Shown here one piece after another: positions 1 to 6,185 of a stretch of 23,132 nucleotides of DNA. The notes beneath the pieces were generated by a model. That model ran no database searches and had not been told where the DNA came from. It was given only the letters and a program-made list of their open reading frames with translations. The DNA comes from a virus. The position numbers and the translations under genes are program-made. The stretch spans positions 1 through 23,132 of the IMG/VR virus record IMGVR_UViG_3300047678_000023; one strand, 5' to 3'. Positions within the stretch are counted from its first letter, which is position 1. Every line of letters begins with the position of its first letter.

Positions 1-572
1 TAGGTGCCCGTTCCGACATTGGCACTGGTGATCAGTCGCCCATTGGCGGTGCAATAGAGATAACTTCCCGAACGCTGAAAAGTAACAAAATGCCAGACAC
101 CGGGAATCGCGGCGATGTTACCCGAACATGCCGTTGCGCCAAGGGCTAAATTTGTCATATTAAACTGTAAAAGGCCGCCCGTGTCTTGCGCTAAACTGAA
201 CATATCGTTGCCAGCAGCCGTATTGGCGGGGCCTCTGACAAGCGTTCTTGTTCCAGCAGGAACTTGCGTGACTACATATAGCCAACCCTCATAGCAATAG
301 TTGCCTAGCAACGGCGCGTTAGTCGCATTTGCTGTGATCCTTGCATTTGCCGTCGAACTGTTATCAGTCGGATTATAAAGCGAGTACCCACCGAACCGGC
401 TTTGCCCGCTTGAGAACGTCATCGGTGAATTGACCGTGACCGTCTGGCCAAGCGCCGATACGTCCGTTGCTGAATTATCGAAAGGCAAGCTTAGAGGCGT
501 GTTGCCCCAGTATGAATCACCGGGGATCGCCATAGAACTGGATGCAGACATAAGCCAGCGCATCAAAGACAT
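1..572 (-). CDS. LamG/concanavalin A-like tail appendage protein, 3' end cut by window edge
   Basis: An open frame of 190 codons runs from an ATG at 572 to the left edge without a stop, so the C-terminus lies outside the window. Translation begins MSLMRWLMSASSSMAIPGDS. The middle reads like a laminin-G or concanavalin A-type jellyroll: a GGYSLYNP strand, then GNYCYEGWLYV, then GVWHFVTFQRSGSYLYCTANG followed by LI, the usual 'W.hvA..R.g....y.nG' pattern of LamG_3 domains. Such domains in phages sit in fibres and appendages and bind surface glycans; that role is inferred from family and position. The ATG lies 2 bases after the stop of the preceding fibre gene, which suggests coupled translation. 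In-frame ATGs at 563, 551 and 530 are alternative starts, and no strong Shine-Dalgarno decides between them. Confidence 0.75.
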   Translation of the reverse strand, partial: MSLMRWLMSASSSMAIPGDSYWGNTPLSLPFDNSATDVSALGQTVTVNSPMTFSSGQSRFGGYSLYNPTDNSSTANARITANATNAPLLGNYCYEGWLYVVTQVPAGTRTLVRGPANTAAGNDMFSLAQDTGGLLQFNMTNLALGATACSGNIAAIPGVWHFVTFQRSGSYLYCTANGRLITSANVGTGT

Positions 573-574
573 GC

Positions 575-1369
575 TCAATAATCCGTCGTGTAGGTCATGT
601 CATAGGTCGTCCCGGCGTCCAGCGTGTAGCCGAACAGCGTCAAAATCTTCCCGTTGACAGATGGGTTTGTGGGAACCGTTCCAGATGAATTGCGCCATTT
701 AAATGATGCAGGATAGACGGTTGTGCGAAGCGTTCCATCGCCGGTCAGACGAAGAACAAATTCTCCAACACCGCCACTGGCTGGCGGATTGCTGACTGTG
801 AGTGTCGCAATATTTGCATTGAAGGCAACATTGAACACAGTGCTGGCCGTCAGATCAAGTGTCAGCGTACCACCCGAAATCGTCGGCGCGGTCGATTGTT
901 CGTAGACGCCTTTGCCAAAAATAGTTTGCCCAGATCCAATCAATCGACTGGTCAGGCGCCAATTACCAGATCCTTCCGACCGGAAGAAAAGCACGTCACC
1001 GGCATTGACCTTCAAGTTTGCCGCGCCCGGCAAAAGCATGGTGGTGGCGTTATAGTTGACCGTGTTCGATCCAGCGAATTCCAACACCCGTTCGGCCCCA
1101 GATGCGACCGTATCGAACGCGGTGATCGTCTGGCCAGATCCGGTGACGAATAAGTAATTACCAAGCGCCGCACCAATCGCCATTGTCCCGGCGGCGGCAA
1201 TCGTCGTCGATACTTCGTTGAATGGAGTCGGGGTACCTGACGTCCACGCCAAAGACGTTCCGTTCGTGCCAAGCACCTTGCCAGATTGCCCAAACTGGGT
1301 TGGCAAGGGCGGATTGGCAACGACCGGGGTAAAGCCGGGTGACAGCCCTATATTTGGACCACCGGCCAT
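575..1369 (-). CDS. Tail fibre protein sharing repeat and C-terminal beta domain with upstream fibre
   Basis: 264 residues, Gly/Thr/Ser-rich with no transmembrane segment or signal peptide. Residues 25-44 (GQSGKVLGTNGTSLAWTSG) are a short copy of the 'GxxGQxLQTxG...W' fibre repeat found in the two upstream fibres. Residues 161-262 start with PTISGGTLTLD and align along their whole length with residues 319-415 of the fibre at 3909-5171. The shared landmarks are FNANIATLTVSNP versus LNANVTNLVLANP, PASFKWRN versus PASVKWAN, and DAGTTYDM versus NAGTSYKA. This looks like a shared C-terminal beta domain, perhaps for trimerisation or receptor contact, which is inference. The gene sits 1 base after the stop of the 422-residue gene. 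An unrelated N-terminal body (about 50-160) separates the two shared parts, so it is a mosaic. Confidence 0.8.
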   Translation of the reverse strand: MAGGPNIGLSPGFTPVVANPPLPTQFGQSGKVLGTNGTSLAWTSGTPTPFNEVSTTIAAAGTMAIGAALGNYLFVTGSGQTITAFDTVASGAERVLEFAGSNTVNYNATTMLLPGAANLKVNAGDVLFFRSEGSGNWRLTSRLIGSGQTIFGKGVYEQSTAPTISGGTLTLDLTASTVFNVAFNANIATLTVSNPPASGGVGEFVLRLTGDGTLRTTVYPASFKWRNSSGTVPTNPSVNGKILTLFGYTLDAGTTYDMTYTTDY

Positions 1370-1370
1370 C

Positions 1371-2639
1371 CTAGAAAGCCCCGCCGCGCGCCGTTACCTT
1401 GATGCCAGTGATAATAGCCGGGTTGCCAATCAAAGTAGGGTTTGCCAGCGCGCTTGCCACAATCGACGTCACAACCTTATAGCTGTTGACGCTGGTCACC
1501 ACCGTTCCTATGGCAGGGCCCGTCAACACTTCGCTTTGAACCGTGCCATTGCCAAGCATACCGGTGATTGTGAAATTTACGCCAGTCAAATTGGCAGAAG
1601 ATGAGATCGCCACTTTTGACATTTGGACAAAAGTTGCAATTGCTGAATAACCGATGCTGGTATTGGTGCCGACCGCGCCATTGGCATAGACCTGCAATAT
1701 CGACGCATATATCTTGGTGAAATAGACCGTGGCATTGTTTGGCCCTGCAATCGTTTCCGTGATCGTCGCACCAGTTGGATCTGTGCCAATGATCGTAAAA
1801 TTGACCGCGCTGATGTTACCAGCCGATGTCAAAGTCACCTGTGCCGGGTTCGGCAACGCATAAGGCGTGGCCGTCAGAGACATGTATCCAGCGCCGCCAA
1901 GCGTCTGTAAGGCACCGGCGGCTGCGGTTGCCGCTGATGTCGCCAATGATCCGTTGATCGCCGCATAGGCGTTGGCTGCAATGGTTTGAGACGTGCAAAC
2001 CGAGATTGGATTTGCCGCTGCCACGGTCTGCGTGTCTTGAATCGATGCGCGGATGCTATATCCAGGAGGCAAGACGATTGGAAAGACGTCTGGATTGACG
2101 TTGGTATTCAGGTTTGAACTGAAGCAAGCCGTCGTTGAACTTGGGCTTGCGATTGACGTAATCGGCACTTCCCGAAAAAGTGTCAGCGTCGGGCTTGCGA
2201 CCGAATAAGAAAATGTTCCAATGGTCACGGCTGATGTGGTCGGCGTGGTCGGCAACGTAACCGTAAACGCATTTGCCACGGTGGCATTTACGACGGTAAA
2301 AATGCCATTGTAATCGAGCGGATAAAATCCGGTCATATAGACGGTCATACCTACCGACAGACCGTGATTTCCTGACGTTGTAAAAGTCGCCGTGGTAGTC
2401 ACGGCTGTTGCCGCGCTTATTGCTACGCCTGCGTTGCCTGGCGCATAGAATAATCGAAGCATTGTGGCCGTTGGCGTGGCACCGGCGGCTTCAATGTCAA
2501 AGTTATCGATACGAGCGCCTGTCGAATTACCCATGGCTACAATGCCAACCGACCTTGGGTCTGTTCGGGATAAATCGCCAGCCGAAAGCGTGGCACCTCC
2601 GAAATATGGTGTTGATGCGTATTGTGCGAGATTGCTCAT
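1371..2639 (-). CDS. Beta-rich virion or tail appendage protein with tandem Ig-like modules
   Basis: 422 residues with almost no charged residues in the second half. Residues 78-146 form a beta module with the pattern NHGLSVGMTVYMTGF, DYNGIFTVV, AFTVTLP, common as an insert in phage virion proteins. Residues 267-333 and 342-408 are tandem copies of an Ig-like module: VTLTSAGNISAVNFTIIGTD...TITETIAGP against VAISSSANLTGVNFTITG...VQSEVLTGP. The same module occurs once in the 231-residue protein at 11816-12511 and once in the 448-residue protein at 18710-20056. The ATG directly follows the TAA of the preceding fibre gene, and AGGA about 10 bases upstream is a plausible Shine-Dalgarno. Exact role is unknown. 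Its place among fibre genes suggests a fibre, fibre cap or head decoration. Confidence 0.75.
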   Translation of the reverse strand: MSNLAQYASTPYFGGATLSAGDLSRTDPRSVGIVAMGNSTGARIDNFDIEAAGATPTATMLRLFYAPGNAGVAISAATAVTTTATFTTSGNHGLSVGMTVYMTGFYPLDYNGIFTVVNATVANAFTVTLPTTPTTSAVTIGTFSYSVASPTLTLFREVPITSIASPSSTTACFSSNLNTNVNPDVFPIVLPPGYSIRASIQDTQTVAAANPISVCTSQTIAANAYAAINGSLATSAATAAAGALQTLGGAGYMSLTATPYALPNPAQVTLTSAGNISAVNFTIIGTDPTGATITETIAGPNNATVYFTKIYASILQVYANGAVGTNTSIGYSAIATFVQMSKVAISSSANLTGVNFTITGMLGNGTVQSEVLTGPAIGTVVTSVNSYKVVTSIVASALANPTLIGNPAIITGIKVTARGGAF

Positions 2640-3530
2640 TTATCGGATTCCTAGATTTTGGAACATAAAGTCTGGGACAATCCCCGATGCAGTTTGTGTT
2701 TTCCAAGTCGGGGTGCTATTGGCGCCTTCCGACATAACTTGCCCATAAGTGCCGGCTGCAACGCGCACCATGTTCGTGCCATTGTAGTAAATCATGTCGC
2801 CCTTGGCGAAAGCCGTATTGGCAAGATCCGCCAAGACACCCGTTGCCGGGAGTGCCGCCAAGGATGTCCAGATCGGGTTTGCTGCCGCGCCGCTGGTTTG
2901 AAGGACCTGACCATTGGCGCCAGCCGGAAGCGCCACCCAGCCGGAGGCATTGCGGTAAAGCAAATTCCCCTGCGCCGTCCCAATGGAAGCGTCGAGCATT
3001 TGACTCATGGTCGTAGGCGTAGGTGCCGTCGTCGCGCCCGACACGTTGGCAAGCATGGTGGCAGTGCTGATCGGGGCCAACGATATAGTGCCGTTTTGCA
3101 CAATCGGACCGCCGGTCAAACCTGTGCCGGTATAGATAACTTGAACCCCAACGCCATGAAGGTTGGTGCCGTCCGAATAGACGACGACCTGCGACCCCTG
3201 GGGGACGACCACGCTGGTCGATGTTGCGGAAACCGTTTTGGCCGTGATCGTATAAGATCCGGCTGATTCATTATCGACGATCCAAAAGCCGCCATTGGCC
3301 GGAAAAAATAAGTTGATATTGCCCGTCAAAGTTCCGACCAGTTGCAGAACCAAGTTCTGGACTTGGCTTGCACTTACGGTCACATCGACATTACCGGCAA
3401 CAGGAACAGAGGCAACGCCGCCCAGATTGAGGTCGACCGTCAGAAACCCCAGATTAAGCAAGGTTCCCCAAGTATTAACATTTCCGTTAATAACTGGTTG
3501 GGGATAGCCCTTGTTCGGAGTTGTGGTCAC
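2640..3530 (-). CDS. Tail fibre protein, paralogue of the 420-residue fibre
   Basis: 296 residues from a GTG start at 3530. Residues 4-125 match the N-terminus of the fibre at 3909-5171: PVINGNVNTWGTLLN versus PVINGDFNAWGAELN, ASQVQNLVLQLVGTLTGNIN versus VSQVQSLSMKFTGVLTANIN, and VVVYSDGTNLH versus MLVYADGTNIW. Both then have a TGxxLxGGPI linker. Residues 179-223 are a full fibre repeat (LDASIGTAQGNLLYRNASGW, then GANGQVLQTSG...W) and 242-278 a weaker second copy. The gene ends with VPDFMFQNLGIR and lacks the PTISGGTLTLD C-terminal domain of its paralogue. The conserved N-terminus probably anchors the fibre to the tail (inference). An ATG start is not available at a sensible position, so GTG is chosen. 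Confidence 0.8.
   Translation of the reverse strand: MTTTPNKGYPQPVINGNVNTWGTLLNLGFLTVDLNLGGVASVPVAGNVDVTVSASQVQNLVLQLVGTLTGNINLFFPANGGFWIVDNESAGSYTITAKTVSATSTSVVVPQGSQVVVYSDGTNLHGVGVQVIYTGTGLTGGPIVQNGTISLAPISTATMLANVSGATTAPTPTTMSQMLDASIGTAQGNLLYRNASGWVALPAGANGQVLQTSGAAANPIWTSLAALPATGVLADLANTAFAKGDMIYYNGTNMVRVAAGTYGQVMSEGANSTPTWKTQTASGIVPDFMFQNLGIR
2697..2996 (-). repeat. Tail-fibre protein repeats, one full and one degenerate copy
   Basis: Positions 2862-2996 encode a full 45-residue repeat and 2697-2807 a degenerate copy in the same fibre. The consensus runs LD, G[ST]xxG, L[YF]R, SxW, LxPG, GQxLQTxG, then W. Full copies also lie at 4599-4736 and 4293-4427. Confidence 0.7.
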
Positions 3531-3648
3531 GCGCGCACCGCATCAAAGAATGGGGTGGCGAAGCGATGCCAGCACCCAAAGCAAGGAAAGCGGTAAAGCG
3601 GCGCGCTAAACCACAGGCATCATAAACAAACTTGCGACCGCTGACAAC

Positions 3649-3897
3649 TTAATGGTGGGGCTGCGCGAATAGTGCTTTGGCCGCTTCGACCAACCCGACC
3701 ACAAAAACAGACCCCATAACCCCTAAGACAGATGCCTGACCTTTGGCTTTTGCCATATCCAGACCATGAGCGTCGACCTTTGTGGTCAAAGCAACCAAGG
3801 CGTCAGAATGATTCTCGGTGCGATCAAGGGCAACCCTGACATCGCCGTTAAGCTTGTGGATCGCGTCCAGAACATCGGAAATCGTTGGATTAGCCAT
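3649..3897 (-). CDS. Putative holin-like small membrane protein
   Basis: 82 residues starting MANPTISDVLDAIHKLNGDV. Residues 5-50 are a charged amphipathic helix (DVRVALDRTENHSDALVAL). Residues about 54-77 are hydrophobic (ASVLGVMGSVFVVGLVEAAK) and form one likely transmembrane helix, and the protein ends FAQPHH. An N-terminal amphipathic helix followed by a C-terminal membrane segment is the layout of XhlA-type holin-associated proteins and small phage holins. Lysis genes often sit among tail-fibre genes, so this is a reasonable but unproven call. The frame is open further upstream to an ATG at 4047. The start at 3897 is preferred because AAAGG lies at a good distance before it and because the longer form would overlap the preceding fibre gene by more than 130 bases. 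No endolysin is visible nearby. Confidence 0.65.
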   Translation of the reverse strand: MANPTISDVLDAIHKLNGDVRVALDRTENHSDALVALTTKVDAHGLDMAKAKGQASVLGVMGSVFVVGLVEAAKALFAQPHH

Positions 3898-3908
3898 AAC
3901 ACGTACCT

Positions 3909-5171
3909 TTAGAAGTTTTGACCAGAAATGATGGCTTTGTAGGAAGTCCCGGCATTCGTTGTCCAAAACAGGAAAACATCTTGTTTCCCGTTCGTGGAAG
4001 TCAAGACCGGAGGCACCCCATTTGCCCATTTGACCGATGCAGGCCACGTCACGGTATAGGGGGTTCCCGTGGCGGTGAATTCCAAAATAAAGCCTGTTGG
4101 TGTACCTGTTGCTAATGGATTAGCAAGGACAAGGTTAGTCACATTGGCATTAAGCGTGACGGAAAAATAATTGGCTGTGGACTGATCCAGCGTCAGCGTC
4201 CCGCCGCTGATCGTCGGTGTCGTCATCGTGTCGCCAAGCTGTTTAAACACGTTCCAGCCGGTGAAGGTATTGTTGCCACCGGCGGAAATTGCATTGCTCC
4301 ACGTCAGATCGGCACCGGGCCCCCCAGTTTGCAAGATCTGGCCATTGGTGCCGGGGTTAAGCGTCAGCCATACCGATGAACCGCGAAACAGGATGGCGCC
4401 CTGTGTGGACCCAAATACGGCGTCCAGATAGGACGTCATGGACGTGGCGACGGGAATGGCCGGGCTTCCGGTCTTGTTTGCAACCAATTGAAGGGCGCCT
4501 GCCGTGGCTATGTCGATGGTGCCGACCGGGTTTGCTCCGTTGATCGGGCCACCTTGCAAGCTGGTCCCTGTATTGACCTGGGACGGCCCACCGATGCCGA
4601 CCGATGCCCACGTTGGGGGGCTGGACCCTTGGGTTTGCAAAAGCTGCCCGGCCACGCCCGGCGCAAGAATGGTCCAAAGGCTCGCGCCTCGATAAAGCAT
4701 CGCGCCCGGCGTTGATCCCATGGTCTGGTCCAGCAAAGCCGAAAACCCGGCTTGGGTTCCAAACCCGAAAGTATTAACATCAGTTGTTGCGGGCCAAATA
4801 TTAGTTCCGTCCGCATAGACAAGCATACGCTTGCCTTGAACAATCGATTGACCAGTGGCGCCGGTTGCCGTTGTAATAACGGTTAAAGTAAAAGCGCCGG
4901 TCGTTTGGTTATTGATAATATTAAAACCACCAATCCCCAATGGGAATATGACGTTAATATTTGCCGTCAATACGCCGGTAAATTTCATGGACAGGCTTTG
5001 GACTTGCGATACGGACAAGGTATAGTTTGCGCCGCCACCCACGTTAATGGATAGCTCAGACCCAAGGGCCTGATCGATTGTGGTCAGGTCAGCATTAAGC
5101 TCCGCACCCCAAGCGTTGAAATCGCCATTGATGACGGGCAGGACCAATGTCTTGTTCGTCGTGACAGTCAT
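3909..5171 (-). CDS. Tail fibre protein with two full fibre repeats and C-terminal beta domain
   Basis: 420 residues. Residues 1-125 are the N-terminal domain shared with the fibre at 2640-3530, with the landmark PVINGDFNAWGAELNADL. Residues 146-191 and 249-293 are two full fibre repeats: LDQTMGSTPGAMLYRGASLW...GVAGQLLQTQG, and LDAVFGSTQGAILFRGSSVW...GTNGQILQTGG. Residues 318-416 are the PTISGGTLTLD C-terminal domain also found at the end of the 264-residue fibre. The gene therefore combines both ends: the left paralogue keeps the N-terminus and the leftmost fibre keeps the C-terminus. Low charge and high Thr/Gly/Asn are typical of phage fibres. No convincing Shine-Dalgarno precedes the ATG at 5171. 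The 104 bases upstream hold no gene I can support. Confidence 0.82.
   Translation of the reverse strand: MTVTTNKTLVLPVINGDFNAWGAELNADLTTIDQALGSELSINVGGGANYTLSVSQVQSLSMKFTGVLTANINVIFPLGIGGFNIINNQTTGAFTLTVITTATGATGQSIVQGKRMLVYADGTNIWPATTDVNTFGFGTQAGFSALLDQTMGSTPGAMLYRGASLWTILAPGVAGQLLQTQGSSPPTWASVGIGGPSQVNTGTSLQGGPINGANPVGTIDIATAGALQLVANKTGSPAIPVATSMTSYLDAVFGSTQGAILFRGSSVWLTLNPGTNGQILQTGGPGADLTWSNAISAGGNNTFTGWNVFKQLGDTMTTPTISGGTLTLDQSTANYFSVTLNANVTNLVLANPLATGTPTGFILEFTATGTPYTVTWPASVKWANGVPPVLTSTNGKQDVFLFWTTNAGTSYKAIISGQNF
4293..4736 (-). repeat. Tail-fibre protein repeats, two full copies
   Basis: Positions 4599-4736 and 4293-4427 encode copies of about 45 residues separated by a non-repeat linker. 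Both read LD...G[ST]T.G...L[YF]RG.S.W, then PG..GQ[LI]LQT.G and TW. The DNA has diverged, so the relation is clear mainly at the protein level. Confidence 0.7.
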
Positions 5172-5275
5172 CGCGCATGGGGTCCGTTGATCGCCAGCGC
5201 GGCAAGTTTATCCCGATGCGGCGCGCAAGGGGATCTTTCAAAACCTTACCAAGAAGTTGGCATTAATGCTACTGC

Positions 5276-5980
5276 TTATAAATCGTAGAAAGGTATTAAG
5301 ATGTCGGCGTTTGTAACTGGGTGCTGGACAACCATGAACCCAGCCGGGATTGTTAGGTCAACCTTTTGAACGTCGCGCTGATCAATGATTCGCGTGGCAA
5401 CAATAACACGTCCGTCGCCATTAAGTTCCGTTACTCGGACTGCACCTTCGTATGGGACGTGGGTCCAAGTTCTATTCAGAATCACATCCCGAATTGTTCC
5501 AATGCCAACCCCAAATTTTGTAGCAAATGACGCTAGGCTATAATTTTTCCAATCTCGTCGAATTTCTTTAACGTCATCTTCTGTCAATTTTGCTTTATAT
5601 GACGTCGTTCCACGGGGCTGCGTTTTGTGGTGAACTTTGTCTTTCGCATTTTCACGAGCCGTTCCATATCTCAGATTTGTCAAACGATTGTCGGAGGGAT
5701 TACCATTATTGTGGCAAACATACATGCCTTTTAACTGGGGGCCTAAAAAAGCCCAAGCAACAGCGCGATGAACACCTATTGATCGCATACCGATATTAGC
5801 TCTTGTAACGGCATACGTCACATAGCCATTCCTGCCGGGCCGAGCATGTCTCAAGCCTGTTACGCAATCTTTGAACCGCCCGAGTGACGACACTTGATAG
5901 ATGCCTTCACACCCCGGAATGTCGCGCCATTCTTCGGCTTCATCAACTATTGTACAGGGGGATTTTGTAACTGACTCCAT
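5276..5980 (-). CDS. NUMOD4-HNH homing endonuclease fused to the tail of a short virion protein
   Basis: 234 residues. Residues 17-36 are a NUMOD4 motif (EEWRDIPGCEGIYQVSSLGR). Residues 70-105 are the HNH core: H71 in VHRAVAWAFLG, CHNNGNPSDNRLTNLRYGT with H90 and N92, and RENA after it. Residues 130-173 are an AT-hook/NUMOD3-like and helix-turn-helix DNA-binding tail (KAKLTEDDVKEI, SFATKFGVGIGTIRDVI, NRTWTHV). The relative at 9977-10489 ends just after the same point (GRTWSHLSEAA). This protein instead continues for about 58 residues to FMVVQHPVTNADILIPFYDL, which resembles the end of the upstream 80-residue protein (KFMIVVGTDGVSYKIPLYNS). The ATG at 5980 lies inside that gene in another frame, overlapping it by 38 bases. 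Expected role: a mobile nuclease cutting phage DNA. The fusion is unusual. Confidence 0.85.
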   Translation of the reverse strand: MESVTKSPCTIVDEAEEWRDIPGCEGIYQVSSLGRFKDCVTGLRHARPGRNGYVTYAVTRANIGMRSIGVHRAVAWAFLGPQLKGMYVCHNNGNPSDNRLTNLRYGTARENAKDKVHHKTQPRGTTSYKAKLTEDDVKEIRRDWKNYSLASFATKFGVGIGTIRDVILNRTWTHVPYEGAVRVTELNGDGRVIVATRIIDQRDVQKVDLTIPAGFMVVQHPVTNADILIPFYDL

Positions 5981-6185
5981 CGGTTCCTACCACAATCATA
6001 AATTTAACCGGATTAGCCGGAAGTGTAGCAGCACCACTGGTTGCTGTCGCGGAAAAACCTTGCTGCTGCGGAAAGACCTTCGAAAGGGTCTGATTCGCAT
6101 TGGCGATGGCTTTGGCAATGTTCTGGATGCCTTGAAAAAGGTTGGCCAGTCCGCCGCCGCTACTAAATCCTGGTCCATCAGTCAT
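5943..6185 (-). CDS. Short phage structural protein (hub-adjacent)
   Basis: 80 residues: MTDGPGFSSGGGLANLFQGI, then an amphipathic helix (QNIAKAIANANQTLSKVFPQ), then a short beta tail ending DGVSYKIPLYNS. Small proteins of this build, with an 'L...I..I..AI...N..L..VFPQ' helix followed by a beta strand ending in 'VP[YF]Y', are common next to the hub gene in podoviruses. I recall the pattern but not a named function. The ATG overlaps the stop of the hub gene by one base (TAATG), and GGGAGG upstream is a strong Shine-Dalgarno. Its 3' end overlaps the start of the homing nuclease gene by 38 bases in another frame. A second, diverged copy of its C-terminal segment appears to be fused to the end of that nuclease. 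Confidence 0.75.
   Translation of the reverse strand: MTDGPGFSSGGGLANLFQGIQNIAKAIANANQTLSKVFPQQQGFSATATSGAATLPANPVKFMIVVGTDGVSYKIPLYNS

Noticed and set aside
430-1604. Several plus-strand frames of 60-128 codons in the fibre region, and similar ones across the window.
   Set aside because: All lie antisense to well-supported minus-strand genes, with Arg/Cys/His-rich products and no Shine-Dalgarno or family pattern.
3531-3648. Possible small genes in the spacer between the holin-like gene and the 296-residue fibre.
   Set aside because: The open frames lack ATG, GTG or TTG starts at a useful position; one ends overlapping the fibre GTG but could only start at CTG. I see no supported feature.
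3897-4047. Longer start at 4047 for the holin-like gene.
   Set aside because: It would overlap the fibre gene by over 130 bases, and the extra 50 residues are the fibre's codons read in another frame. AAAGG before 3897 supports the short form.
5172-5275. TTG-started frame (LKDPLARRIGINLPRW) ahead of the 420-residue fibre.
   Set aside because: The purine-rich site is only two bases before the TTG, the frame runs deep into the fibre gene, and the product is not recognisable.
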